From: Fidelibacterota bacterium TCS55 | Lineage (GTDB): Bacteria > Fidelibacterota > Marinisomatia > Marinisomatales > TCS55 | Direction: 5' to 3' | Assembly (NCBI GenBank): GCA_905182385.1 | Contig: CAJJBS010000034.1 | Span: 1-42,751, forward strand | DNA length: 42,751 bases | Part shown: one piece after another, positions 32,240-40,573 of the stretch | Position numbering within the stretch: position 1 is the first letter of the stretch | How the letters are laid out: every line of letters begins with the position of its first letter | Notes under the pieces: generated by a model | What the model was told of the DNA's origin: nothing | The model's database searches: none | What the model saw: only the letters and a program-made list of their open reading frames with translations | Position numbers and translations under genes: made by a program

Positions 32240-34667
32240 AATTCTACTATTAAGTATATCTTGTTCATTAGTAAATGCTCAAGTTGAAAGACAAAGTATA
32301 CATCAAACTGAATTAGAGTATAATAAAGCTTTTTATCTTGAACCAACGTTTAGACCTATTTTAGAAAAAGCTAAGCCACTAAATCCAAGAAAAAAAGGGC
32401 CTTCTAAGAACGTATTTGGATACCATCCTTACTGGTCTGGAACAAAATGGCAAAATTATAATTTTGACTTACTGACAACTATTGCATATTTTTCTGCAGA
32501 ATCAAATTCAAAAGGCGAATTAACTAATCTTCACGGCTGGCCTGCTACGGATTTAATTAATAAAGCACATAATAATGGAGTTGAAGTAGTCTTAACTGTC
32601 ACATTATTTAATAAATTAGATTTAGAAGTATTATTAAGTAGTAGTCAAAATAGAACTAGGTTAATTCAAAATTTAACAGATCAAGTATTCGATGCTGGAG
32701 CCGATGGTGTCAATATTGACTTTGAAGCTTTTCCTTCTTCCCAAAAATTTAATTTAATTATTTTTACAAAAAATTTAAGAGAGTCACTAAGAGCTAAGAT
32801 TCCTAATGCACAGGTTACTTTAGCCACTCCTGCCGTTGATTGGAATAATGCTTGGGATTTCAATGCATTAGCTAATGTATCTGATGGATTATTTGTAATG
32901 GGCTATGATTATCATTGGCCAGGCAGTTCAAATACTGGACCAGTGGCCCCTTTAAAAGGTGGGTCTCATAATATAACTAGTACTATAAATACCTATTTAC
33001 TTGCAACTGGTAACAATTCTGAAAAGATTATTTTAGGGAATCCTTATTATGGCTATCAATGGCCAGCAAATTCTGGCAATAAAGGAGCAAGCACAACAGC
33101 TAACGGCTCATCTGTAAATTATACTTCAGCTGAAAATAATGCAAAATATCATGGCAATCTTTGGGATAGTAGCTCAGCAACACCATGGTATAAATATCAA
33201 GACAATGGATGGTTTCAAGCATGGTACGATGACAGTCTTTCACTTTCAAACAAGTATGATCTCTCAATTGAAAAGAACCTCGCAGGCATTGGTATTTGGG
33301 CTTTAGGATATGATGATGGAACAGATAAGTTATGGAAAGCACTAAAAGAAAAAGTAGGTGGTTTGTCCAAGCCCAGTCCTCCTATTAGTTTTAATATAAC
33401 AAATTTAGGTAATGGCATTATTTCTATTGATTTCCAAAAAAGTAAATCTGCATTGTCATACACTCTTACTCAAATATTTGATAATTCAGATAAAACTGAA
33501 GATTATGGTTTATTTTATGATTCGCCTATTTTGCTTCAAAACTTATCTTTAGACAGTACCTATTTTTTTAAGTTAAAAGCTAATAATGAACTTGGCTCAA
33601 GTAACTATACTGAGGTTTTGGGTACGATCCCTAGTTTGAGTACCCCCAAAATATTAGTTGTAAATGGCTTTGATAGAAAAAATGGAACAAAAAATTCATT
33701 TGATTATATTAAGCAGCACGGCCAAGCAATAGGAAACATGGGTTATACCTTTGATGCAACTTCAAATGAAGCAGTTATTAACGGACATGTTAAATTAAAT
33801 GATTATTTAATTATCGACTGGATATTAGGTGAAGAAGGATCTTCTTCTTCTTCTTTTGATGTCAATGAACAAATAAAGGTTACATCATTTTTAAAAAATG
33901 GTGGACGTCTATTTATTTCAGGTTCTGAAATAGGTTATGATCTTGTAGAAAAAGGAAATCAATATGATAAAGACTTTTACTATAAGGTATTAAAAGCAAG
34001 TTACTTATCTGATGCACCTGCAGGCAAACAAGGCGTCTATGACATTACTGGAGTACCTGGAACAATCTTTGATAATTTTTTCTTTTCATTTGATAATGGA
34101 ACGAAGGGATCATATGATGTCGATTGGCCTGATGGAATCAAACCGGCCCTAAATGCTGAATCTATTTTGCATTTCAATGGAGTTGATTACAATACAAAGG
34201 GTGGTGCAGGTATTGCTTACAGAGGCCGATTTTTAGATAGCCCTAACTCAGGTGCCCTTATTTATTTAACGATTGGCTTTGAGACTATTTTCCCTGAAAC
34301 AAAACGATTCCAAATTATGAATCAGATTATGGAATACCTTGAAGGTCCAATCGCATCAACCGAAAATGATTCTTTTTCAATACCAGATAAAATAAAAATT
34401 ATTTCACTTTATCCAAATCCTTCAAATCGATCTATTTCAATTGAGTTCAGTGTAAAACAATATTCACCTATTGCTTATTTATCAATAACGGATTTAAAAG
34501 GAAGAAATGTATTAAAGATGTCAGTTCAGCCCCTCGCAACAAGAACACAAAAGTTTACTTGGAACGGTTTAGTGAGGAATGGACAAGAAGCTCCTTCAGG
34601 AGTATATATTGCAAGACTTTCTCAAGGCAGGGAAGTTGTTTCAAAAAAGTTTACCCTACTAAAATAA
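32232..34667 (+). CDS. Secreted GH18-family glycoside hydrolase with FN3, xanthan-lyase-like and sorting domains
   Basis: The protein (about 811 residues) has a signal peptide (LLLSISCSLVNAQ). The GH18 barrel (~60-375) starts FGYHPYWSG and has the active-site motif DGVNIDFE with the catalytic Glu near residue 165, plus FVMGYDYHW, which recalls spore-wall YaaH-type glucosaminidases. A fibronectin III-like domain follows (~385-465), then a Rossmann-like accessory domain (ILVVNGFDRKNGT, DWILGEEG, GGRLFISGSEIGYDL) of the kind found in Bacteroidota amidases and so-called xanthan lyases, and a FlgD-like sorting domain at ~735-811. It probably cleaves beta-1,4-GlcNAc-containing glycan, chitin or peptidoglycan. 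Start: ATG 32232, or GTG 32229, overlapping the lysA-like gene. Confidence 0.82.
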   Translation: MFKILLLSISCSLVNAQVERQSIHQTELEYNKAFYLEPTFRPILEKAKPLNPRKKGPSKNVFGYHPYWSGTKWQNYNFDLLTTIAYFSAESNSKGELTNLHGWPATDLINKAHNNGVEVVLTVTLFNKLDLEVLLSSSQNRTRLIQNLTDQVFDAGADGVNIDFEAFPSSQKFNLIIFTKNLRESLRAKIPNAQVTLATPAVDWNNAWDFNALANVSDGLFVMGYDYHWPGSSNTGPVAPLKGGSHNITSTINTYLLATGNNSEKIILGNPYYGYQWPANSGNKGASTTANGSSVNYTSAENNAKYHGNLWDSSSATPWYKYQDNGWFQAWYDDSLSLSNKYDLSIEKNLAGIGIWALGYDDGTDKLWKALKEKVGGLSKPSPPISFNITNLGNGIISIDFQKSKSALSYTLTQIFDNSDKTEDYGLFYDSPILLQNLSLDSTYFFKLKANNELGSSNYTEVLGTIPSLSTPKILVVNGFDRKNGTKNSFDYIKQHGQAIGNMGYTFDATSNEAVINGHVKLNDYLIIDWILGEEGSSSSSFDVNEQIKVTSFLKNGGRLFISGSEIGYDLVEKGNQYDKDFYYKVLKASYLSDAPAGKQGVYDITGVPGTIFDNFFFSFDNGTKGSYDVDWPDGIKPALNAESILHFNGVDYNTKGGAGIAYRGRFLDSPNSGALIYLTIGFETIFPETKRFQIMNQIMEYLEGPIASTENDSFSIPDKIKIISLYPNPSNRSISIEFSVKQYSPIAYLSITDLKGRNVLKMSVQPLATRTQKFTWNGLVRNGQEAPSGVYIARLSQGREVVSKKFTLLK

Positions 34668-35899
34668 TGAGACCTATTAAACTAGTATTACTTATACTTG
34701 TTTTAGGGTGTAGCCAAAATATACCAGTTCAAACTGATATATTAAATTCACATATAAATTCTATCAAAAAAATTCGAAGTGGCCTAGATATATTACTATC
34801 TGAAAAAATGGAATTGATTAATGGGAAATCAATAGGCTTAGTTACAAATAATTCAGGTTTAGATCATAAAGGAATCCCAAATTATAAGCAATTAATGAAA
34901 AGAAAAAATGTTGATCTTAAAATTATTTTTTCACCAGAGCATGGTCTTTTTGGAGAAGCTGCAGATGGTGAAGAAGTAAGTTATAATCAAGTAGAAGCTT
35001 TTCCCGAGATAATAAGTCTTTATGGAGGCAACCGTAAACCTACTTTTGAGCAACTTTCAGAACTAGACTTAATTATTTATGACATTCAAGATATAGGTGC
35101 TCGGTTTTACACTTATATCTCAACTTTAGGATTAGTCATGGAAGCAGCCGCTGAAGCAAACATAAAAGTTATTGTGCTTGATCGTCCTAATCCTATTAAT
35201 GGTATAAAGATTGAAGGACCAATTTTAGAAATCAAAAATCAATCCTTTGTTGGTTATTATCCTATACCAATAAGATATGGATTAACAATTGGTGAATTAG
35301 CGAAAATGATCATTGGTGAAAACTGGATAAATAAAGCCCCCGAGCTTGAAGTTATTCCTTTAAAAAATTGGGATAGGTCATTATGGCTAGATGAGACAAA
35401 TATTAATTGGGTAAAACCTTCTCCAAATATTCCAAGTCTAGATATTGCCACTATATATCCTGGCATGTGTTTATTAGAAGCTACAAATATGAATGAAGGT
35501 AGAGGGACTAATAAGCCTTTTAAACGTTTTGGTGCTCCGTGGGTAAATAAAAATGTATTGAATGATAGTTTAAATGCTTTAAATCTTCCTGGCGTCTCTT
35601 TTATACCCATATCATATATACCTTCAGATATATCAGGGGTTGCTATTAATCCAAAATATAAAAATAAAGTATGTAATGGAGTTGAGATTATTATCAACAA
35701 CAGAAATAATTACAACAGTGTCCACACCGGTTTTAAAGTTTTAATGACATTAAAAAAGCTCTACCCCAATGATTTTAAGATTAATTCAAAAAGAATGAAA
35801 AAACTTTGGGGTAAAGATAATTTTGGAAAATTAAAAAATTTGGATCTCGAATTAGATCACTTCAGCGCTCTCTCAAAAAAATATCATCTTTATGAATAA
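34667..35899 (+). CDS. namZ: NamZ-like exo-beta-N-acetylmuramidase lipoprotein (DUF1343, GH171)
   Basis: A 410-residue lipoprotein (signal ending VLGC, Cys15) with the full DUF1343 pattern: GLVTNNSGLD, IIFSPEHGLFGEAADGEEV (key residues PEHG), IYDIQDIGARFYTY, VLDRPNPING and EGRGTNKPF. NamZ of Bacillus subtilis, the characterised family founder, removes terminal MurNAc from the non-reducing end of peptidoglycan fragments. The ATG at 34667 overlaps the GH18 stop (TAATG) and gives a proper lipobox; a longer frame from 34559 exists but would bury the signal. It precedes and overlaps the PBP4 gene by 8 bases. With NagZ- and amidase-type genes across the convergent junction, it fits cell-wall salvage. 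Confidence 0.9.
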   Translation: MRPIKLVLLILVLGCSQNIPVQTDILNSHINSIKKIRSGLDILLSEKMELINGKSIGLVTNNSGLDHKGIPNYKQLMKRKNVDLKIIFSPEHGLFGEAADGEEVSYNQVEAFPEIISLYGGNRKPTFEQLSELDLIIYDIQDIGARFYTYISTLGLVMEAAAEANIKVIVLDRPNPINGIKIEGPILEIKNQSFVGYYPIPIRYGLTIGELAKMIIGENWINKAPELEVIPLKNWDRSLWLDETNINWVKPSPNIPSLDIATIYPGMCLLEATNMNEGRGTNKPFKRFGAPWVNKNVLNDSLNALNLPGVSFIPISYIPSDISGVAINPKYKNKVCNGVEIIINNRNNYNSVHTGFKVLMTLKKLYPNDFKINSKRMKKLWGKDNFGKLKNLDLELDHFSALSKKYHLYE

Positions 35900-37286
35900 A
35901 TTTAAATTTTTATTTATAATTATATTTTTTATTAGTTGTTCTCAATCACCAATCTTTTATGATAGTACTGGTAAAATCAACTTAAAGAAAAAAATATTAT
36001 TATTAATAAATGAATCTAAACTAAACACAAACATTGGTATAAAAGCTATTTCACTAAATAAAGAAGAGGTTTTATTTGAATTAAATAGTAATTCATTATT
36101 TAACCCTGCAAGTAATAATAAATTATACACAGGACTATCGGCACTATCTCTATTAAGTTCAAATTATACTTTTAATACTAAGGTTTATTATGAAAATAAT
36201 AAACTCTACTTACAAGGTGGTGGAGACCCTGACCTAAGTTTGAGTTCATTAGATTCTTTAGCTACAATTATTTCAGAAATGGATTTAGAAATCGAACAAT
36301 TAATTCTCGATGATACACGTATGGATTCTACTACATATGGTCAAGGATGGATGTGGGATGAAGGCGCATGGTGGTACTCTGCTCAAATCAGTGCATTATC
36401 TGTTAATGATAATTGTGTTAACTTCATAATAACTCCAGGATTATTAGGTGAGCCCGCGAGAATAAAGACAATTCCACAATCAAATTACTTTAATATAATA
36501 AATAACTCAGTAACCACTAATGATACTTCGAATTTTATAAAATTCGAAATAAATAGAGATTGGAGAAATAATACAAATTCTTTTAAAGCAACTGGAAATG
36601 TTTTAAATACTTCAGCTAAAAATACATTATATAGAAACATACATGACCCAACTCAATTTACAGGTCAATTATTTCAGCAAATGCTTATTAAAAAAGGTAA
36701 AAAAATTAATTCTTTAAAAAAAGGTACAGTGACTGAAAAAGCTAAACTAATTACTTTCCACAAATCAAAGCTATTACTACCAATAATAAAAAATTTAATG
36801 GTTAAGAGTGATAATCTAACAGCTGAACTTTTAATTAAAACGATTGGTTTTGAAACACATAAAAAAGAAGGAAACTGGATAAATGGATTAGAAGAGGTTA
36901 GAACGTTTATTAATGATTCTATAGGGATAGACACAGCAAATTTTTCAATTCAGGATGGTTCTGGAGTATCAAGATATAACTATGGAAGCCCAAGTCAATA
37001 TATAGATTTATTAAAATGGGCCTATAACAATGAAGCTATTCGAGATGACTTTATTAATATTTTACCTAATAGTATGCCTAATGGGGTTTTAAATAAACGA
37101 AATCTCCCTAATAAAGTGTACGCAAAAACAGGTTCCTTATCAGGTGTTACAACATTCTCAGGCTATATATTCACTAAAAGTGGAGAAGTACTTGCTTTTT
37201 CTATCCTTATGAATGGCTTCAAAGGTGATTCACTACCTTATAAAAATTTACAAGATAAAATTGTATCGGTATTGAGTTCAATATAA
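35892..37286 (+). CDS. dacB: PBP4-type D-alanyl-D-alanine carboxypeptidase/endopeptidase, lipoprotein
   Basis: A 464-residue class C penicillin-binding protein (peptidase S13). A lipoprotein signal ends in FISC (Cys16). The three active-site motifs are intact: SNNK (S74, K77), SDN (306-308) and KTG (412-414). The DDTRMD segment and the inserted domain between motifs 1 and 2 match the DacB/PBP4 layout. It hydrolyses the terminal D-Ala-D-Ala or the DD-crosslink of peptidoglycan in the periplasm. Its start overlaps the namZ-like gene by 8 bases, and its stop overlaps the next ATG (TAATG), so the three genes are probably translated together. Confidence 0.9.
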   Translation: MNKFKFLFIIIFFISCSQSPIFYDSTGKINLKKKILLLINESKLNTNIGIKAISLNKEEVLFELNSNSLFNPASNNKLYTGLSALSLLSSNYTFNTKVYYENNKLYLQGGGDPDLSLSSLDSLATIISEMDLEIEQLILDDTRMDSTTYGQGWMWDEGAWWYSAQISALSVNDNCVNFIITPGLLGEPARIKTIPQSNYFNIINNSVTTNDTSNFIKFEINRDWRNNTNSFKATGNVLNTSAKNTLYRNIHDPTQFTGQLFQQMLIKKGKKINSLKKGTVTEKAKLITFHKSKLLLPIIKNLMVKSDNLTAELLIKTIGFETHKKEGNWINGLEEVRTFINDSIGIDTANFSIQDGSGVSRYNYGSPSQYIDLLKWAYNNEAIRDDFINILPNSMPNGVLNKRNLPNKVYAKTGSLSGVTTFSGYIFTKSGEVLAFSILMNGFKGDSLPYKNLQDKIVSVLSSI

Positions 37287-38203
37287 TGGCTCTTAAAGTA
37301 AATTATATATTTCTTATAATTATATTAACAATTGGATGCTCAAAACCATTAAAGCTTGATCCTTATATAATTATACTTGGGATATCTCAAGATGGTGGAG
37401 TTCCACATGCTGGATGCAATATGGGTTGTTGCGCTAATCGTTGGAATGATCCTTCAAAAAAATTATTAGTTTCTTCATTAGGGATTATTGATCCAGAAAC
37501 AAATGAAACGTGGATGATTGATGCTACACCTGACTTTCCTAAACAATTTGAGATATTAACTAAAAACAGTTTAAATACTTTTAAGGGGATTTTACTAACA
37601 CATGCCCATATAGGCCACTATACAGGACTAATTCATTTAGGCAGAGAAGTATTAGGGACAAAGTCAGTTCCAGTTTACACCATGCCAAAAATGAAAAATT
37701 ATTTAGAATCTAATGGGCCATGGAGTCAACTCGTAAAGCTTAAAAACATAGAACTAAAGATGTTAGTTGATAGAAAACCAATAAATTTAAATCATAGAAT
37801 AAAAATTACACCTTTTCTTGTGCCTCACCGTGATGAATTTTCTGAAACTGTTGGCTACAGAATTGAAGGACCAAATAAATCAATAATATTTATACCTGAT
37901 ATAGATAAATGGTCTAAATGGGAAAAAGATATTGTAAAAATTGTGGATGAAAATGATTTTGCTTTTTTAGATGGATCTTTCTTTCAAAATGGAGAAATTC
38001 CTGGAAGAGATATGTCTGAAATACCTCATCCTTTTATAATTGAATCATTAGATAAATTAAAATCATCAAAAAAAACATCTAAAGTTCACTTTATTCATTT
38101 AAATCATACAAACCCAGCTTTAATTAAAGATTCTTACGCTCGACAACAAATAATTAATGCTGGATTTAATATTGCAGAGCCAAAACAAATAATTACTTTC
38201 TAA
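37286..38203 (+). CDS. PqqB-like metallo-beta-lactamase-fold lipoprotein
   Basis: A 305-residue lipoprotein (signal ending TIGC, Cys18). The N-terminal ILGISQDGGVPHAGC with CNMGCCANRW (C44, C48, C49) resembles PqqB and related MBL-fold proteins. The metal motif is THAHIGHYTGL (H106, H108, H111), a variant of HxHxDH with Gly in place of Asp; D79 (MIDATPD) and H269-type late His residues follow. No PQQ synthesis gene is nearby, and the protein is exported, so a PQQ role is unlikely. It ends the plus-strand cell-wall operon, which suggests hydrolysis of a peptidoglycan- or lipid-derived compound. Function uncertain. Confidence 0.78.
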   Translation: MALKVNYIFLIIILTIGCSKPLKLDPYIIILGISQDGGVPHAGCNMGCCANRWNDPSKKLLVSSLGIIDPETNETWMIDATPDFPKQFEILTKNSLNTFKGILLTHAHIGHYTGLIHLGREVLGTKSVPVYTMPKMKNYLESNGPWSQLVKLKNIELKMLVDRKPINLNHRIKITPFLVPHRDEFSETVGYRIEGPNKSIIFIPDIDKWSKWEKDIVKIVDENDFAFLDGSFFQNGEIPGRDMSEIPHPFIIESLDKLKSSKKTSKVHFIHLNHTNPALIKDSYARQQIINAGFNIAEPKQIITF

Positions 38204-38318
38204 TAAATTTTGTTCAAAAAAGAGTGATTGATATTTTACAAGTTTTAAAGAAAGAATGGAATGGCAATATAAAAGATTAGACTCAATCAAATTTAATTAT
38301 AGAAAAGACAGTTAAAAT

Positions 38319-39728
38319 CTAATTCGATCTCCAAACTATTTTTTTATTTATTACTATTTCTGTTAGTAAAGTAAATGAAATATTTACCAAGACAGATATA
38401 CCAATAAACCAAGTCCATACAACATTTATATTCTTTAAATAAAATACAATTAAGAGACTTGATATTAAACCTATAATTAAACTTATAGACTTCAATTTGA
38501 TATTAAACTTGCTTAATAGAAATAATCCTAATAGTCCACCATAAGTAAAAGAAGCTATTTGCAATCCAATAATAACGACTGAAGAATCACCTTCATCAAA
38601 TAGTAACGCTATTATAATAAGGAGCATTCCCCACATAAGGCTAATTAGTCTTGATTGCTTTAAAGAAGATTCTCCACTAAGCCAATCTGTAACTGTTGAA
38701 GAGGCTAATGAATTAATTGATGAACTAAGTGTAGACATAGCTGCAGAAAGTACTCCTGCTAAAAGAAGTCCTTTAATTCCTATTGGTATATAATTAATAA
38801 TAAAAGTTGTGAATTCTCTATCTTTTTGAATTGTTATTCCATCCATCACTAAGTAGATAAGTGACCCTGCAAATAAAAAAATTACAAATTGAATAAAAAC
38901 GAATATTCCACTACCAATCATTGCTTTTTTTGCTGAAACTAGATTTTTTATGCCAAGCAATCTTTGTACCATCATATAATCAACACCATGTGAAGAAAAC
39001 GATAGTAATACTCCACCTATTATTGCACTTATAAAATAATATGGGTCATCCAAAGCATTACCATGAAAATTTATAATAGCAAGTTTTCCATTACTTTTAA
39101 GATCAAACAAAATATTCAGAAATGGTAAATTAAGATAATTTAAAGCAATAATTATTGAAATTACACCACCAAGTAAATAAAGTATAAATTGAACAGTATC
39201 AACCCAAACAATAGTTTTTATCCCACCACTTAATGTATAGACTAACGTTATAGAACCTATAATTAAGACAGAAAATGGAAGTGACCAGCCTGTAATTACT
39301 TGGACAACAACTGAAGTTGCTAAAAAACGTACTCCATCAGCTAAAACTCGAGTAATTAAAAATATTCCAGATGCAATCTTTTGAACATTTTTCCCAAAAT
39401 TATTACCGATTACTTCATAAATAGAAGTGATACCTGAATTAAAATATTGAGGTAATAAAATAAGACTAACTAAAATTCGTCCAATGATATATCCTAATGC
39501 TAATTGAAGAAAAAACCAATTATCTCTATATGCTAGACCCGGTACACTAATAAAAGTTAAAACTGATGTTTCTGTTGCTACGATTGAGAACATTGCAACA
39601 AGCCAAGGAATATTTCTTCCTCCTAAAAAATAGTCTTCTGATGTCTTATTTAATCTTCCTTGTAAAATTCCATATATTGAAAATCCAAAAAGAAAAATAA
39701 GAATAATTGCTAAATCTAACCAATGCAT
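38319..39728 (-). CDS. Sodium:solute symporter (SSS family) of the cell-wall island
   Basis: A 469-residue transporter with about 13 helices. EDYFLGGRNIPWLVAMFSIVATE, LSGGIKTIVWVDTVQF (helix-5 region) and SSHGVDYMMVQRLLG are typical of SSS. It is followed downstream by nothing on this strand: its stop faces the MBL gene across a 115-base convergent gap in which I see no strong hairpin. It begins 2 bases after the DUF1460 stop codon, so the amidase and symporter are probably co-translated. In that setting it may import MurNAc, GlcNAc, muropeptides or released peptides. That substrate is inferred only from context. Confidence 0.85.
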   Translation of the reverse strand: MHWLDLAIILIFLFGFSIYGILQGRLNKTSEDYFLGGRNIPWLVAMFSIVATETSVLTFISVPGLAYRDNWFFLQLALGYIIGRILVSLILLPQYFNSGITSIYEVIGNNFGKNVQKIASGIFLITRVLADGVRFLATSVVVQVITGWSLPFSVLIIGSITLVYTLSGGIKTIVWVDTVQFILYLLGGVISIIIALNYLNLPFLNILFDLKSNGKLAIINFHGNALDDPYYFISAIIGGVLLSFSSHGVDYMMVQRLLGIKNLVSAKKAMIGSGIFVFIQFVIFLFAGSLIYLVMDGITIQKDREFTTFIINYIPIGIKGLLLAGVLSAAMSTLSSSINSLASSTVTDWLSGESSLKQSRLISLMWGMLLIIIALLFDEGDSSVVIIGLQIASFTYGGLLGLFLLSKFNIKLKSISLIIGLISSLLIVFYLKNINVVWTWFIGISVLVNISFTLLTEIVINKKIVWRSN

Positions 39729-39730
39729 AA

Positions 39731-40570
39731 CTATTTATTAATAGGATGAAAAGAATAAAATAAAACACCATCAAACAATGGACCATCAGAACGAAAATAA
39801 TATTCCATAAAATCCATATTAACTGTTTTTTTATATTCTGATGAAGCATGAATAATATTTTTATTATTAATGATCATACCTTCATGTGCAACTATTAATC
39901 CTGTATCAAAATATGATTCTTTTACAAATGCGACTCCTGAAATAACAGGTAATTTCTCAAAAATTTCTGAAGTTATATTATCACTTGGTATATAATTAAT
40001 AATTATAGATTTTTTCCAATCTAATTCTAAAAACTCTTTTCCATTTGATTTTTGGTTTAACGTAAGACTAACACTTTTTAATTTATCAGGCAAAACTAAA
40101 CTATTTGTAATATTTTTAGTGGAAGGATTATTTTCTATTCGATCTGATGTATAGTGCCATCTACTATTGTATGTTGGGGTTGATTTACCTATAGAATTTG
40201 GTTTATAATGAATTTTAATTAATTTTGATTTAGCATCACTCCAGCTTTGACTTTGAATACTAGCAAGGCTTGTTAAAATATGAACTGTGCAATCAGAAAC
40301 ATCTAATCTAAAAATTGGATCAAGATCTCTTCCTTCCTCTTCACCAAGACAAAATAATTCATAAGGTTTACCTACTTGCCATAAAGAAAATGCTAATAAA
40401 CGATCATGAAAATCTGGATACTCTTCATGGAATTTTGGTAAGATTTTTGTTAATGCATCTTCTGATAAAGTCCAAGGTTTAGGAAGCGTATCTATCCATT
40501 TTATTTCAGTACAAGAATTTGTAAAAAATAAAAAATAAAAAATAAATTTTAATAATAGACTACTTTTCAA
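39731..40570 (-). CDS. DUF1460 cysteine amidase lipoprotein (N-acetylmuramoyl-L-alanine amidase-like)
   Basis: A 279-residue lipoprotein (signal ending TNSC, Cys20). The NlpC/P60-like catalytic features are C94 in DVSDCTVHIL and the histidines H229 (VAHEGMII) and H241 (NIIHASSE); RWHYTSDRIENN is a DUF1460 hallmark. Characterised members in Bacteroidota cleave the bond between MurNAc and the stem peptide of small muropeptides. Gene order GH3 fusion, DUF1460, symporter with gaps of only a few bases points to one operon for cell-wall fragment breakdown and uptake. The key Cys and His residues are present, so activity is likely. Confidence 0.83.
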   Translation of the reverse strand: MKSSLLLKFIFYFLFFTNSCTEIKWIDTLPKPWTLSEDALTKILPKFHEEYPDFHDRLLAFSLWQVGKPYELFCLGEEEGRDLDPIFRLDVSDCTVHILTSLASIQSQSWSDAKSKLIKIHYKPNSIGKSTPTYNSRWHYTSDRIENNPSTKNITNSLVLPDKLKSVSLTLNQKSNGKEFLELDWKKSIIINYIPSDNITSEIFEKLPVISGVAFVKESYFDTGLIVAHEGMIINNKNIIHASSEYKKTVNMDFMEYYFRSDGPLFDGVLFYSFHPINK

Positions 40571-40573
40571 ATG

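Noticed and set aside
34559..34666. Longer N-terminus for the NamZ-like protein starting at ATG 34559
   Set aside because: It overlaps the GH18 coding sequence out of frame by over 100 bases and would bury the lipoprotein signal that begins at ATG 34667.
35257..35700. 147-codon antisense frame inside the namZ-like gene
   Set aside because: It lies wholly within a confidently identified gene; AT-rich coding sequence gives such shadows and the product matches no family.
38204..38318. Possible short gene or terminator in the convergent gap
   Set aside because: Only an 18-codon frame and no convincing hairpin with T-run was found.
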